In this document: positions 1-8,576 of the stretch, piece after piece
Numbering within the stretch: the stretch's first letter is position 1
Layout: every line of letters begins with the position of its first letter
The notes under the pieces: model-generated
What the model saw: only the letters and a program-made list of their open reading frames with translations
What the model was told of the DNA's origin: nothing
The model's database searches: none
Origin: Sphingomonas sp. Leaf67
GTDB lineage: Bacteria > Pseudomonadota > Alphaproteobacteria > Sphingomonadales > Sphingomonadaceae
DNA: 64,000 bases
Direction: 5' to 3'
Assembly: GCF_001421965.1 (NCBI RefSeq)
Contig: NZ_LMLP01000001.1
Span: forward strand, 986,711-1,050,710
Made by a program: the position numbers and the translations under genes

Positions 1-474
1 ACCGCTTTCGGGCAAGGCAAAGGCGAGGTGGTTCGATGTATGGCCCGGCGTCGCCACCGCGACCAGCGTCCACCCGTCACCCGCCACCGCCTCGCCATCG
101 GCCAGCACCCGGTCGGGGCGATAATCGATGTCGAACGCTGCGTCCGAACGCGGCCCTGCATCGTCCATCGTCAGCGGCGCGCAGCCGATGATCGCCGCAC
201 CGGTCCGCTCGGCCAACGGTGCCGCCCCCGGACTGTGATCGCGGTGGGTGTGGGTGCACAGGATGGCGGCGACCTCGCGCCCGCCGACCGCCGCCAGAAT
301 GGCGTCGAGATGAACGTCGTCGACCGGCCCCGGATCGATCACTGCCACCGCCCCCGTGCCGCCGACCACGAAGCTCTGCGTGCCGCTATGGGTGTAGGGC
401 GAAGCATTGCGCGCCAGCACGCGCGTCACCAGCGGTTCGAGCGGCTGGGCGATACCGGGGGGAAATTCGGCCAT
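1..474 (-). CDS. MBL-fold metallo-hydrolase (C-terminus cut by window edge)
   Basis: The first 158 residues of a metallo-beta-lactamase-fold hydrolase are visible on the minus strand; the rest lies outside the window. The metal-binding signature THTHRDHSPGA appears about residues 74-84 and a following ATPGHTSNH motif about residues 142-150, as in glyoxalase II/LACTB2-like hydrolases. ATG at 474 gives an N-terminus that starts MAEFPPG, normal for this group. The substrate cannot be told; these enzymes usually hydrolyse thioesters or lactones rather than beta-lactams. It lies downstream of the M56/BlaI pair on the same strand, with a hairpin between them, so co-transcription is doubtful. The family call is firm, the function open. 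Confidence 0.85.
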   Translation of the reverse strand, partial: MAEFPPGIAQPLEPLVTRVLARNASPYTHSGTQSFVVGGTGAVAVIDPGPVDDVHLDAILAAVGGREVAAILCTHTHRDHSPGAAPLAERTGAAIIGCAPLTMDDAGPRSDAAFDIDYRPDRVLADGEAVAGDGWTLVAVATPGHTSNHLAFALPESG

Positions 475-518
475 TACCGGGACAGATGGCGGCTGACCGC
501 CGACGATACAAGGCGATC

Positions 519-547
519 GGGCCGGCCGGCGCGAAGCCGACCGGCCC
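519..547 (-). terminator. GC-rich hairpin after the M56 peptidase gene
   Basis: A 12-bp inverted repeat (519-530 with 536-547, one G-T type mismatch, five-base loop) sits between the stop of the M56 gene and the start of the MBL hydrolase. No T-run follows on either strand, so it is a weak terminator candidate or an mRNA-stabilising hairpin. Confidence 0.4.
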
Positions 548-588
548 TGCCACGAACGAACGGGGCAGAACGTCCGTGGACCCGGGTA

Positions 589-2238
589 TCAGTCCTCGTC
601 GTCCAACTGGGACTGAAGTTCGCTAATGCTTTCGTCGATGCCTTCGAGCGCGCTGGTGCGTCCTGCGGCCGGCATGTCCCGGTCCGCCGCGATCGACGCG
701 CGGGTCGACCGCAGGCTGGCCAGCGCGGTCCGCAATCCCTGCCGGGCATAGATACGACCCTGCGCCGCCTGTGCCTCACCGCGTGCCGCCGCCGCTTCGC
801 CGCGGGCTGCCGCCGCCGCGCCCAAAGCCGCTATCCGGGCACCGTCCTGCGCGCGGCGTGCCGCTTCGCGGGTGATGATGCGGATGCGGTCGGAGCAGAT
901 GACGGTGACCTGCTTGCCATCCTTGTTGCGCGTCACGCTGGTCTGCGTGCCGGGGCCGCAATTGCCGGCGACGACGTTCACTTCGGGGATGTCGTTGACA
1001 TCCTGTCCGATCAGCTTGCCGTCGCCGTCGAACCGCTGGACGACGATCTTGCGGACCTCGCCATTCCCGCGCTTGCCCGACGTCGCAGGCATGGCGGGCA
1101 TGGCCGGCATCATGACCGTCACCGGCATCGGCACCTGCGGCGTGGTCGCCGGGACCGCGGGTTTCGGCAAGGGCGCGGGGCTCGCAGGCTCGGCCGGCAG
1201 CGTCGCCGCCTGTGCGGGCACGATCGCCGCGACCGGGGCCAGCACCGCCGCCGCCTTCGCCTCGACTGCTGCGATCTCGACGCCCGTCGCATCCTCCATC
1301 TTGCCGCGCAGAGTCTCGGCCGCCTGCGTCCCCGACGCGGTGATCCCTAGCCCCAGCACGGCCAGCGCCAGCGTCGCGCCCCCGGCGATCCGCCTGGTGG
1401 CGGGCGACATCACCCGATGCTTCGACAACATGACAAGCCTCCCTTTCAGTTCATGGACGCCGTGCAGGTGACAGGCGGCCGACAGCCCCTGCCCATGCGC
1501 GGACTTGACGATGGCGGTGGCATAGGCGTGGCGGACGCCGGGCGTGGCGCGGGCCAGCACCATCGCGTCGCACGCCATCTCCTGATCGGCGCGGAAGGCC
1601 CGAAAGGCGCGCCACGCGACCGGATTGAACCAGTGGCACCCCAGCACGACCAGCGCGACCCAGTTGGCGAGCAGGTCGCCACGCGCATGATGGCCCAGCT
1701 CGTGCGCCAACGCCAACGCCTGTTCGCGCTCGTCATAGCGTTCGCGGAAATCGACCGGCATCGCGACGTAGCGGTGCACCACGCCAAAGGCGAGCGGCCC
1801 GGCGGCATGGCGCGTCTCGATCATCTTGACGTGTCCGTTCGCCACCCCCTTCGCCCGCCCCGACGCCAGTACCTTCGCACAGAAGCGGCGATGCTGGACG
1901 ACATGCCAGGTGACGAACGCGATGGCCCCCAGCAACCACAGGGCGACCACCGCCAGCGGCACGTCGGCCATACCCCACCCCTGCGGCAGCGCCGGGATGT
2001 CGGCGACCGGCACGCCCAGCGAAAACACCCCCGGCTCGGTCGCGGCACCGATCGGTGCGATATCGACCGGCCGCCACGCATCGGGAATCGGCGGCAGGAT
2101 CATGCGCAGTGCCGGCAGCGCCCATAGCGCATAGGCCGCCTGCGGACCGAACCGCCGCGCGACCGGACCGCGCAGCACCAGCACCATCAGCATCAGCAGC
2201 GTCGCCGCCGCGATCGTCTCCACCGCCCATCCGATCAT
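589..2238 (-). CDS. M56 family (BlaR1-like) membrane metallopeptidase
   Basis: This 549-residue protein is a BlaR1/MecR1-type membrane zinc protease. Hydrophobic segments lie near residues 4-22, 35-50 and 94-115, with a further one near 285-303. The zinc site HELGH is at 179-183, and E220 in the DQEMACD stretch is the likely third ligand. In classical BlaR1 the protease cleaves the repressor BlaI after a C-terminal penicillin-binding sensor is acylated. Here the C-terminal part instead holds a Pro/Ala/Met-rich linker (about 325-385), then a small domain with cysteines, then an Ala/Arg/Glu-rich helical tail; no SxxK-type sensor domain is seen. It overlaps the BlaI gene by four bases (ATGA). 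It probably senses an envelope signal, but the ligand is unknown. Confidence 0.85.
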   Translation of the reverse strand: MIGWAVETIAAATLLMLMVLVLRGPVARRFGPQAAYALWALPALRMILPPIPDAWRPVDIAPIGAATEPGVFSLGVPVADIPALPQGWGMADVPLAVVALWLLGAIAFVTWHVVQHRRFCAKVLASGRAKGVANGHVKMIETRHAAGPLAFGVVHRYVAMPVDFRERYDEREQALALAHELGHHARGDLLANWVALVVLGCHWFNPVAWRAFRAFRADQEMACDAMVLARATPGVRHAYATAIVKSAHGQGLSAACHLHGVHELKGRLVMLSKHRVMSPATRRIAGGATLALAVLGLGITASGTQAAETLRGKMEDATGVEIAAVEAKAAAVLAPVAAIVPAQAATLPAEPASPAPLPKPAVPATTPQVPMPVTVMMPAMPAMPATSGKRGNGEVRKIVVQRFDGDGKLIGQDVNDIPEVNVVAGNCGPGTQTSVTRNKDGKQVTVICSDRIRIITREAARRAQDGARIAALGAAAAARGEAAAARGEAQAAQGRIYARQGLRTALASLRSTRASIAADRDMPAAGRTSALEGIDESISELQSQLDDED

Positions 2239-2603
2239 TGTTTCAGCGCCTTTAACAGAGCCTCGATCTCGTCGATTTCCTTCGCGCTCAACTGGTCGCG
2301 TTCGGCCAGATGCGCGACCAGCGGGGTCAGGCTGCCACCGAACAACCGGTCGATGAACTTCTGCGATTCCCCCGCGACATATTCCTCGCGCGCGACCAGC
2401 GGGCGATAGCGGTAGCGCCGCCCATCCTCCTCCGCGCCGATCACGTCCTTGGCGAGCAGCCGGCCCAGCAGCGTCTTGACGGTGTTCGCGCTCCAGTCGC
2501 GCAACGGGGCGACGCGTTCGATCACCTCCTGCGCGGTGAGCGGGTTCTTGTCCCAGAGCACTTCCATGACGGCATGCTCGGCATCGCTGATTCGTTCGGC
2601 CAT
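2235..2603 (-). CDS. BlaI/MecI/CopY family transcriptional repressor
   Basis: This is a 122-residue winged-helix repressor of the BlaI/MecI/CopY family. It has the typical opening (ISDAEHAVMEVLW), the helix-turn-helix region around residues 20-50 (LTAQEVIERV, NTVKTLLGRL) and a C-terminal dimerisation helix. ATG at 2603 is preferred over a TTG two codons upstream. The gene overlaps the M56 protease gene by ATGA, the usual repressor/sensor-protease arrangement. A perfect TACA-N2-TGTA site lies 31-42 bases upstream of the start, so autorepression is likely. The family is known to control beta-lactamases or copper ATPases elsewhere; here only the protease and perhaps the MBL hydrolase are adjacent. 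Confidence 0.9.
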   Translation of the reverse strand: MAERISDAEHAVMEVLWDKNPLTAQEVIERVAPLRDWSANTVKTLLGRLLAKDVIGAEEDGRRYRYRPLVAREEYVAGESQKFIDRLFGGSLTPLVAHLAERDQLSAKEIDEIEALLKALKQ

Positions 2604-2633
2604 GGGCAATGACTACACCCGTGGTCGTTACGT

Positions 2634-2645
2634 TTACAAGTGTAA
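2634..2645. promoter_or_regulatory. BlaI-type operator (TTACA-AG-TGTAA)
   Basis: A perfect inverted repeat TTACAAGTGTAA contains the TACA-N2-TGTA core recognised by BlaI/MecI/CopY repressors. It lies just upstream of the BlaI gene start. A further TTTAC half-site follows at 2650-2654 and a CTACAC half-site lies nearer the gene. Binding itself is inferred. Confidence 0.75.
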
Positions 2646-3043
2646 TTTGTTTACGCCATCCAACCTGTCGGAACCGCTTACACTCCCGCCGCGTGGTGCA
2701 GGGCGGTTAACCGCAATGGCCGATGGAAACGTGCAATGTTCGGAACTGGCACGCGACCTGCAATGGTCAAGGCACCCGATGCGTTCGCGCTTCAATCGGG
2801 CGGGCCAGCATCCTTGCCGGTCCGCCCACCCGGGTCTCCCTCACCGACAGCCATGCCATTCCGCCGCCGGCGTTGAACTGGCATATGATCGCTTCGACCG
2901 GGCGGAACATCCGAGTGAACGTCGCCCCGGCGAGGGCGGGCGCCTGCAGCGCCCCTCGCCACGCTTTCACGAAGATATCTCAGTCTTCGTCAGTCCGCGG
3001 TCCGCGCGCACCCCGGATGGGTCAACCTCCGTTACCCCAAATG
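2646..3043. other. Intergenic stretch without a convincing gene
   Basis: About 400 bases lie between the BlaI operator and the terminator of the glutaredoxin operon. Open frames exist on both strands, but their translations have no recognisable fold, no good ribosome-binding site and the skewed composition expected from GC-rich noise. I see no tRNA, repeat or riboswitch here. An unrecognised small RNA cannot be excluded. Confidence 0.5.
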
Positions 3044-3074
3044 AAAAACCCGGCCGCACCATCGTGCGACCGGG
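3044..3074 (-). terminator. Rho-independent terminator of the zeta-bolA-grx operon
   Basis: On the minus strand an 11-bp stem (3064-3074 with 3049-3059, one wobble) closes a four-base loop and is followed by TTTTT at 3048-3044. It lies 29 bases past the glutaredoxin stop codon, the expected position for an intrinsic terminator. Confidence 0.85.
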
Positions 3075-3102
3075 CCTTCCCGACGGTCCAAAACCTGAAA
3101 CC

Positions 3103-3426
3103 TCAGGCCGCCTTGTCGCCGCCCAGCAATTCGGCCAGCTCGCCGCTCTCGTACATCTCCATCATGATGTCCGATCCGCCGACGAACTCGCCATTGACGT
3201 ACAGCTGCGGGATGGTCGGCCAGTCCGAATAGGCTTTGATGCCCTGGCGGATGCCCTGATCCTGCAACACGTCGACGCTTTCGAACTGGGTGTTCAGATG
3301 GTTCAGGATCGCCACCGCCCGGCTCGAAAAGCCGCACTGCGGGAACAGCGGGCTGCCCTTCATGAACAGCACCACCGGGTTGCTCTTCACCACCGCGTCG
3401 ATGCGGGCGTTGGTATCGTCGGTCAT
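3103..3426 (-). CDS. grxD: Monothiol glutaredoxin, Grx4 family
   Basis: This is a 107-residue monothiol glutaredoxin. The CGFS active site (C31) follows a KGSPLFPQ segment, and the glutathione-binding WPTIPQLYVNG and GGSDI motifs are present. Such proteins carry and transfer [2Fe-2S] clusters and pair with BolA proteins. ATG at 3426 is chosen because AGAAGG lies eight bases upstream; another in-frame ATG at 3432 is too close to it. The gene comes 32 bases after bolA in the same operon, which supports a BolA-Grx iron-sulfur complex. A strong terminator follows. The family usually has KGTP where KGSP is seen here. Confidence 0.95.
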   Translation of the reverse strand: MTDDTNARIDAVVKSNPVVLFMKGSPLFPQCGFSSRAVAILNHLNTQFESVDVLQDQGIRQGIKAYSDWPTIPQLYVNGEFVGGSDIMMEMYESGELAELLGGDKAA

Positions 3427-3458
3427 CGTCATATCCTTCTCGTCGCCCGGCGGGCGCT

Positions 3459-3701
3459 TCATGCCTGTGGAGTGGGGACGCCGGTCGTCAGTTGCAATGC
3501 GTGCAGTTCGCCGCCCATCCGTTCACCGAGCGCGGCATAGACCGCGCGCTGCTGTGCGATACGCGGTTTCCCACGGAAACTTTCCGACACGACCCGTGCC
3601 GCATAATGGTCGCCATCGCCCGCCAGATCGGTGATCTCGACCACCGCATCGGGAATGGCGGCGACGATCAGCGCCTCGATCGCCTGTGCCTCCATCGGCA
3701 T
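3459..3701 (-). CDS. bolA: BolA family protein
   Basis: This 80-residue BolA-family protein has the class II KH-like fold signature, including DHYAARVVSESFRGK, then QRAVYAALGERM and the conserved GGELHALQL segment, whose histidine is a likely cluster ligand in BolA-glutaredoxin complexes. The start ATG at 3701 overlaps the stop of the upstream zeta-subunit gene (TAATG), which suggests translational coupling. A second ATG lies two codons further in. The partner monothiol glutaredoxin is next in the operon. The pair is expected to work in cytoplasmic iron-sulfur trafficking or iron sensing. Confidence 0.93.
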   Translation of the reverse strand: MPMEAQAIEALIVAAIPDAVVEITDLAGDGDHYAARVVSESFRGKPRIAQQRAVYAALGERMGGELHALQLTTGVPTPQA

Positions 3702-4024
3702 TACATGCTCTCCAGCAGCTGCCGGCGAGCTTCGACCGTGCAATCGGCCATCGCCTGGCGAATGTCCGACTCGCCGCAACCGACACCGGCGGCGGCCAGA
3801 TCGGATATCAGCTTGCGGATCACGTCCTCGTCACCGACTTCCTCGAAATCGGCCTGCACGACCGACGTCGCATAGGCGTCGGTTTCGGCCGGGGTCAGTT
3901 CCATGCGTTCGGCGGCCCATTGGCCCACCAGCTTGTTGCGCCGCGCGGTCACGCGAAACGCCATTTCCCCGTCACGGGCGAATTTGGCTTCGAAAGCGCG
4001 CTCCCGGTCGTCGAACGTCGTCAT
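3701..4024 (-). CDS. ATPase inhibitor subunit zeta (DUF1476)
   Basis: This 107-residue protein belongs to the DUF1476 family, known from Paracoccus as the zeta subunit that blocks ATP hydrolysis by the F1FO-ATPase. It begins MTTFDDRERAFEAKFARD, the conserved N-terminal inhibitory segment, followed by an all-helical body. It has the usual family length. It is the first gene of the zeta-bolA-grx operon and overlaps bolA. The grouping with iron-sulfur genes recurs in this order of bacteria as far as I recall; a functional link is not proven. Confidence 0.9.
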   Translation of the reverse strand: MTTFDDRERAFEAKFARDGEMAFRVTARRNKLVGQWAAERMELTPAETDAYATSVVQADFEEVGDEDVIRKLISDLAAAGVGCGESDIRQAMADCTVEARRQLLESM

Positions 4025-4157
4025 GGCAATCCCCTAATGGTCCCTCCCCAGCGAGATAGGACGCGGCCCGGTTCTACGCAACGGCGCAGGGTAAGGCGGG
4101 TGGCACACCCCGACGCCGAGCTACGTCAGCCGCCGTCGTCCCGAACCCATCCCCCAT

Positions 4158-4260
4158 CGTCATCCCGGCAAAGGCCGGGATCCATAACCGCAACGGTCAC
4201 GCCTCCATCGCCAAGCTGCGCGTCTAAGGTTTCCCGCCTTCGCGGGAAGGACGAAATTCA
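4158..4260. repeat. Type A REP-like palindromic repeat
   Basis: Two inverted arms, CGTCATCCCGGCAAAGGC at 4158-4175 with its continuation, and TTCCCGCCTTCGCGGGAAGG at 4231-4250, flank about 45 bases. The unit matches the other type A copies in this window at 12.1, 37.1, 39.8-40.0 and 44.4 kb. It is intergenic, upstream of the zeta operon and downstream of the quinone oxidoreductase. Confidence 0.8.
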
Positions 4261-4282
4261 TGCAGGTTCGACGTCACGCAAC

Positions 4283-4368
4283 CCCTTTGCGTCTCCGCGT
4301 CTCTGCGCGAACAACTCCCCTCTTCTCCGCGCCTTCGCGCCTTCGCGCCTTCGCGCCTTCGCGTGAAC
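4283..4368. repeat. Type B repeat, half element with four 8-bp tandem units
   Basis: The sequence carries the type B signature (CTTTGCGTCTCCGCG near its left end and CTTCGCGTGAA at its right end) seen in full at 7.65-7.86 and 26.87-27.09 kb. Here the left inverted arm is missing. Between 4329 and 4360 the unit GCGCCTTC is repeated four times in tandem. The region 4025-4373 otherwise holds only the type A repeat and the upstream part of the zeta operon. Confidence 0.7.
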
Positions 4369-4373
4369 CCAAT

Positions 4374-5369
4374 CTACGGCACCACCACCAGCTTGCCGAT
4401 GACCCGCCGCCCCGCCAGCGCCGCAATCGCATCGCCGCCGCGCTCCAGCGGGAACACCCCCGTCACCTTCGGTGCGATCGCGCCCTCGTCCCACAACCGG
4501 AACAGTGTCGCCACATGCGCCGCATTCGCCGCCGGATCGCGCATCGCGAACGCGCCCCAGAAGACGCCGCACACATCGCAACTCTTGAGCAGCGTCAGAT
4601 TTAGCGGCAGCCTCGGTATCCCCGCCGGAAACCCGACGACCAGATAACGGCCTTCCCACCCGACGCTGCGCAGCGCCGGTTCGGCATAGTCGCCGCCGAC
4701 CGGATCGAACACCATGTCCGCGCCCTGCCCGCCGACCGCCGCCTTGAACGCATCCGCCAGCGCCTTCGACGCGGCCTTGTCGAGCGGCGCGTACGGATAG
4801 ACGACGACCTCGTCCGCCCCTGCGCTGCGCGCCGCCGCCGCCTTTTCCTCCGAAGACACCGCCGCGATCACCCGCGCCCCGAACGCCTTGCCCAGCTCGA
4901 TCGTCGCCAGACCGACCCCGCCTGCCGCGCCCAGCACCAGCAACGTCTGCCCCGCGGCGATCCTCCCGCGATCGACCAGCGCGTGGATCGCGGTGGCATA
5001 GGTCAGCAACAGCGCCGCACCATCTTCGAAACTGCGGTTCGGTGGCAGGCGGTGGAGCGCGGCGGCGGGCAGCACCAGTTTCTCGACCATCCCGCCATGG
5101 CCGGTGACCGCGATCACCCGATCGCCGACCGCCCAGCCCTCGACACCCTCGCCGACACTCTCGATGACGCCCGCGACCTCACCCCCCGGCGCGAACGGGC
5201 GCTGCGGGCGGAATTGATAGCGATCCTCGATGATCAGCACGTCGGGATAGTTGACGGCACAGGCGCGGACGGCGACGATCACTTGGCCCCCGCCCGCTAC
5301 CGGCTCGGGCAATTCCCCGATCGCGAGGCGTTCAGGCCCGCCCGGCTCCTTCGACAGCAACGCCCGCAT
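4374..5369 (-). CDS. Zinc-type alcohol dehydrogenase-like NADPH:quinone oxidoreductase
   Basis: This 331-residue medium-chain dehydrogenase/reductase has the GroES-like domain first and then a Rossmann fold with [19 protein letters not shown] around residues 142-160. It lacks the catalytic zinc cysteine/histidine set, so it belongs to the quinone oxidoreductase/NADPH:2-alkenal reductase branch. ATG at 5369 is preceded by GGGAGAAG. The gene starts inside the end of leuD, with a 38-base overlap, and is the last gene of the leu cluster. Its substrate is unknown, and the overlap suggests co-expression with leucine synthesis. Confidence 0.88.
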   Translation of the reverse strand: MRALLSKEPGGPERLAIGELPEPVAGGGQVIVAVRACAVNYPDVLIIEDRYQFRPQRPFAPGGEVAGVIESVGEGVEGWAVGDRVIAVTGHGGMVEKLVLPAAALHRLPPNRSFEDGAALLLTYATAIHALVDRGRIAAGQTLLVLGAAGGVGLATIELGKAFGARVIAAVSSEEKAAAARSAGADEVVVYPYAPLDKAASKALADAFKAAVGGQGADMVFDPVGGDYAEPALRSVGWEGRYLVVGFPAGIPRLPLNLTLLKSCDVCGVFWGAFAMRDPAANAAHVATLFRLWDEGAIAPKVTGVFPLERGGDAIAALAGRRVIGKLVVVP

Positions 5370-5961
5370 CACCGCTTCTCCCATTGAGCCACGGTCGGGC
5401 ATTCGCCACGCCGGACTCATATTTCGAAATCGCGGTATCTTGTGCCAGCGTCATGCCGATCTCGTCCAGCCCTTCCATCAGGCACCGGCGACGAAACGGA
5501 TCGAGGTCGAAGGTGAAGCGATCCTGATACGGCGTGGTGACGGTCATCGTCTCCAGATCGACCGCGATCGGCTGATCCTTCGCCACCTCGACCAGCCGGT
5601 CGATCGCCGCTTGCGGCAGCACGACGGTGACGATCCCGTTCTTGATCGCATTCCCGGAGAAAATGTCGGAAAAGCTTGGTGCGATCACCGCCTTGACGCC
5701 CATGTCGCCCAGCGCCCACGCGGCATGTTCGCGGCTCGACCCGCAACCGAAATTCTCGCCTGCGATCAGGATCGGGCTGCCGGCATAGCGCGGATCGTCG
5801 AAGATATTGCCGGCTTCCGCCCGCACGCTCTCGAACGCGCCCTTGCCCAGCCCCTCGCGCGTCGTGGTCTTCAGCCAGTGCGCCGGGATGATGATGTCGG
5901 TGTCGATATTCTTGGCACCCCATGGATAGGCACCGCCCTCGACCTGCGTGATCGCTTCCAT
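5332..5961 (-). CDS. leuD: 3-isopropylmalate dehydratase small subunit
   Basis: This 209-residue protein is the swivel-domain subunit of isopropylmalate isomerase, which with LeuC converts 2- to 3-isopropylmalate in leucine synthesis. Typical stretches are [12 protein letters not shown] near residues 21-32, [14 protein letters not shown] near 70-83 and the NAIKNG segment. A GGAG box six bases upstream supports the ATG at 5961. The C-terminus runs about ten residues beyond the usual end and overlaps the next gene by 38 bases. One base separates it from the 39-codon gene that lies between it and leuC. Confidence 0.97.
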   Translation of the reverse strand: MEAITQVEGGAYPWGAKNIDTDIIIPAHWLKTTTREGLGKGAFESVRAEAGNIFDDPRYAGSPILIAGENFGCGSSREHAAWALGDMGVKAVIAPSFSDIFSGNAIKNGIVTVVLPQAAIDRLVEVAKDQPIAVDLETMTVTTPYQDRFTFDLDPFRRRCLMEGLDEIGMTLAQDTAISKYESGVANARPWLNGRSGDAGVAVEGAGRA

Positions 5962-5962
5962 C

Positions 5963-6082
5963 CTATGCTCCGTCGCGGGGCACTACCGGCTTCGCCACCG
6001 CCGGCCGCACGCTCGACGCATAAGCCGCCGCGACTCCGCTCAGCACCGCGCCCGCGATCAGCGCCATCAACACCTTCTTCAT
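5963..6082 (-). CDS. 39-residue membrane or secreted peptide between leuC and leuD
   Basis: A 39-codon frame fills the leuC-leuD gap exactly. It starts [19 protein letters not shown], a lysine-rich head and one hydrophobic helix of about 18 residues, then ends in a short Val/Pro/Lys tail. The start codon overlaps the leuC stop (ATGA), GGAGCAAGG lies just upstream, and its stop is one base from the leuD ATG. These features argue for real, coupled translation. The product could be an inner-membrane microprotein or a cleaved signal-peptide protein. I do not recognise a family. It may also serve mainly to carry ribosomes from leuC to leuD. Confidence 0.7.
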   Translation of the reverse strand: MKKVLMALIAGAVLSGVAAAYASSVRPAVAKPVVPRDGA

Positions 6083-7524
6083 ACGCCTTGCTCCGTCACC
6101 AGTTCGCGGACATCGGCCAGCCGCCCGGTCACCGCCGCCGCCGCCGCCATCGCCGGCGACAACAGGTGCGTCCGTGCGCCCGGCCCCTGCCGCCCTACGA
6201 AATTGCGGTTGCTGGTGGAAGCGCAGCGTTCGCCCGGCGGCACCTTGTCCGGGTTCATCGCCAGGCACATCGAACAGCCCGGTTCGCGCCATTCGAAGCC
6301 CGCTTCGGTAAAGATGCGGTCGAGCCCCTCGGCCTCGGCCTGTCGCTTGACCAGCCCCGATCCCGGCACGACCAGCGCCTGCTTGATGCCGCCCGCGACA
6401 TGGCGACCCTTCACGACGCTGGCGGCGGCGCGCAGATCCTCGATCCGGCTGTTGGTGCAGCTGCCGATGAAGATATAGCTGACCGGTACATCCTGCATCC
6501 GCGTGCCCGGCGTCAGCCCCATATAATCGAGCGATTTCTGCGCGGCGACGCGCTTGCTGGCGTCGGCGAAGCTGTCGGGCGACGGCACCACGCCGGTGAT
6601 CGGCACGACATCCTCGGGGCTGGTGCCCCAGGTCAGCGACGGGGCGATGTCGCTGGCATGCAACTGCACGACACGATCGTACCGGGCATCGGCGTCGGTC
6701 GGCAGCGTTCGCCAATAGTCGACCGCCCGGTCCCAATCGGCCCCGGTCGGGGCCATCGGCCGCCCCTTCAGATACGCAAAGGTCGTCTCGTCGGGTGCGA
6801 TCAGCCCGGCGCGCGCCCCGCCCTCGATCGACATGTTGCTGATCGTCAGCCGCCCCTCGACCGACAGGCCGCGAATGACCTCGCCGGTATATTCGACGAC
6901 ATAGCCGGTGCCGCCCGCCGCGCCGATCTTGCCGATGATCGCCAGCACGACGTCCTTGGCCGACACGCCATAGCCCAGCGTCCCGTCGACGCGGATCTCC
7001 ATCGTCTTCGATTGCTGCAGCAACAGCGTCTGCGTCGCCAGCACATGCTCGACCTCGCTGGTGCCGATCCCGAACGCCAGCGCGCCCAGCGCCCCGTGCG
7101 CGCTGGTATGGCTGTCGCCGCACACCAGCGTCGTCCCCGGCAGGGTAAAGCCCTGTTCGGGTCCCACGACATGGACGATGCCCTGCTGCGCGGCGGTCGC
7201 GTCGATATAGCGGATGCCATATGCGGGCGCGTTCTTCTCCAGCGCCGCCAACTGGCTGGCGCTCGCCGGATCGGCGATCGGCAGGCGGTTGCCGTTCGCG
7301 TCCACCCGCGCCGTCGTCGGCAGATTGTGATCGGGCACCGCCAGCGTCAGGTCGGGCCGCCGCACCCGCCGTCCGGCGGCGCGCAGGCCGGCAAACGCCT
7401 GCGGGCTGGTGACCTCGTGGACGAGATGCCGGTCGATATAGATCAGGCAGGTGCCGTCATCGCGGCGTTCGACGACATGGTCGTCCCAGATTTTTTCGTA
7501 CAGGGTTTGCGGACGGTTGCTCAT
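6079..7524 (-). CDS. leuC: 3-isopropylmalate dehydratase large subunit
   Basis: This 481-residue aconitase-family protein is the catalytic subunit of isopropylmalate isomerase. Cluster-binding cysteines are seen in [11 protein letters not shown] and in [13 protein letters not shown] near residues 413-425. Other family landmarks are [20 protein letters not shown] and the FGVRQ-like [14 protein letters not shown] near the end. It is of full length. It heads the operon leuC, small peptide, leuD, quinone oxidoreductase. No leucine-rich leader peptide or attenuator is evident upstream; that gap is occupied by a type B repeat. Confidence 0.97.
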   Translation of the reverse strand: MSNRPQTLYEKIWDDHVVERRDDGTCLIYIDRHLVHEVTSPQAFAGLRAAGRRVRRPDLTLAVPDHNLPTTARVDANGNRLPIADPASASQLAALEKNAPAYGIRYIDATAAQQGIVHVVGPEQGFTLPGTTLVCGDSHTSAHGALGALAFGIGTSEVEHVLATQTLLLQQSKTMEIRVDGTLGYGVSAKDVVLAIIGKIGAAGGTGYVVEYTGEVIRGLSVEGRLTISNMSIEGGARAGLIAPDETTFAYLKGRPMAPTGADWDRAVDYWRTLPTDADARYDRVVQLHASDIAPSLTWGTSPEDVVPITGVVPSPDSFADASKRVAAQKSLDYMGLTPGTRMQDVPVSYIFIGSCTNSRIEDLRAAASVVKGRHVAGGIKQALVVPGSGLVKRQAEAEGLDRIFTEAGFEWREPGCSMCLAMNPDKVPPGERCASTSNRNFVGRQGPGARTHLLSPAMAAAAAVTGRLADVRELVTEQGV

Positions 7525-7936
7525 GGGCGCGCGTTAACCGAAAACAGTCGCCAACAAAAGGCCGCACGACATTTTATTACCGATATCGCTGGATTGCATA
7601 CGGGTGCATCGAGCCTGATGCGGTGGAGCGGCAGGAGAAGGTTCGTTTCACGCGAAGGCGCGGAGACGCGAAGGAAGAAGAGAGGTTGTGGACGTGGCGG
7701 TCGCCGCCTGTCCGGCGAAGCCTCTCTTCCTTTTGCCGCGAGCGCCGAAAGCCGCTGTCGCGGCGGATTTTACCGCAGGCGCAGTACTTTGCGCCCTTCG
7801 CGCCTCTGCACAAACCAATTCTGGTACTTCTTCCTTCGCGTCTCCGCGCCTTCGCGTGAAACCAATCTTCTTATCGAGCGCCCACCGCGAACGTCATTCC
7901 TGCCTTCCCTGAAAGTGCGTCCGTGGACAGGCGGGG
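7525..7936. other. Gap between scoB and leuC, mostly repeat
   Basis: This 412-base gap contains the full type B repeat and the upstream region of leuC. Short open frames here encode Arg-rich translations of the repeat and are not genes. I see no RNA gene. Confidence 0.6.
7646..7861. repeat. Type B palindromic repeat, full copy
   Basis: The left arm (TTTCACGCGAAGGCGCGGAG from 7646) and right arm (ending TCCGCGCCTTCGCGTGAAA at 7861) are near-perfect inverted copies. Inside them lie further complementary stretches, such as GAAGGAAGAAG with CTTCTTCC. The centre differs from the other copies. The whole could fold into a hairpin of about 215 bases. Confidence 0.8.
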
Positions 7937-8572
7937 CTACCCCTCGTACGCCGCCGTCGTCTTCGCCCGAACCTCCTCGGTCGTCACCCCCGGCGCGCAT
8001 TCGATCAGCCGGAACGGGCTGTCATGGTCGGCCCGCTGGAACACGGCCAGATCGGTGACGATCATGTCGACGACATTGCGCCCGGTCAGCGGCAGGGTGC
8101 ATTCGGGGATGAACTTCGGATCGCCGTTCTTCGACGTGTGCTCCATCACGACGATGATCTTCTTGACCCCGGCGACCAGGTCCATGGCCCCGCCCATGCC
8201 CTTCACCATCTTGCCCGGAATCATCCAGTTGGCGATGTCGCCGCCTTCCGACACTTCCATCGCACCCAGCACGGTCAGGTCGATATGCCCGCCGCGGATC
8301 ATCGCGAAGCTGTCGGCGCTGCTGAAATAGGCCGATTGCGGCAATTCGCTGATCGTCTGCTTGCCAGCGTTGATCAGGTCGGGGTCTTCCTCGCCGGCAT
8401 AGGGGAACGGGCCGATGCCCAGCATCCCGTTTTCCGACTGCAACGTCACCTCGACGCCGTCCGGGATATGGTTCGCGACCAGCGTCGGGATGCCGATCCC
8501 CAGATTGACGTAGAATCCGTCCTTCAGCTCGCGCGCGGCACGCGCCGCCATTTCATCGCGGGTCCAGGCCAT
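7937..8572 (-). CDS. scoB: 3-oxoacid CoA-transferase subunit B
   Basis: This 211-residue protein is the beta subunit of a succinyl-CoA:3-ketoacid CoA-transferase, used in ketone body and poly-hydroxybutyrate breakdown. [17 protein letters not shown] and the [12 protein letters not shown] motif, which carries the catalytic glutamate, lie in the first 60 residues. ATG at 8572 gives the standard [13 protein letters not shown] start. The gene follows the phosphatase gene by four bases and is separated by it from scoA, although the two subunits form one enzyme. Confidence 0.95.
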   Translation of the reverse strand: MAWTRDEMAARAARELKDGFYVNLGIGIPTLVANHIPDGVEVTLQSENGMLGIGPFPYAGEEDPDLINAGKQTISELPQSAYFSSADSFAMIRGGHIDLTVLGAMEVSEGGDIANWMIPGKMVKGMGGAMDLVAGVKKIIVVMEHTSKNGDPKFIPECTLPLTGRNVVDMIVTDLAVFQRADHDSPFRLIECAPGVTTEEVRAKTTAAYEG

Positions 8573-8576
8573 GCGG

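Noticed and set aside
2723..3232. Open frames in the gap upstream of BlaI
   Set aside because: Their translations have no motif, hydrophobic pattern or ribosome-binding site. One runs antisense into the glutaredoxin gene.
4329..4360. Four 8-base tandem units taken as a CRISPR or phase-variable tract
   Set aside because: The unit is too short and has no spacers. It lies outside any coding region and is part of a type B repeat.
7577..7859. Short Arg-rich frames in the 7.5-7.9 kb gap
   Set aside because: They are translations of the type B repeat arms in several frames.
5251..8058. 935-codon open frame on the plus strand over leuD, leuC and the repeat
   Set aside because: It is antisense to well supported genes, and its translation is His/Arg/Asp-rich, which is typical of the mirror frame of GC-rich genes.
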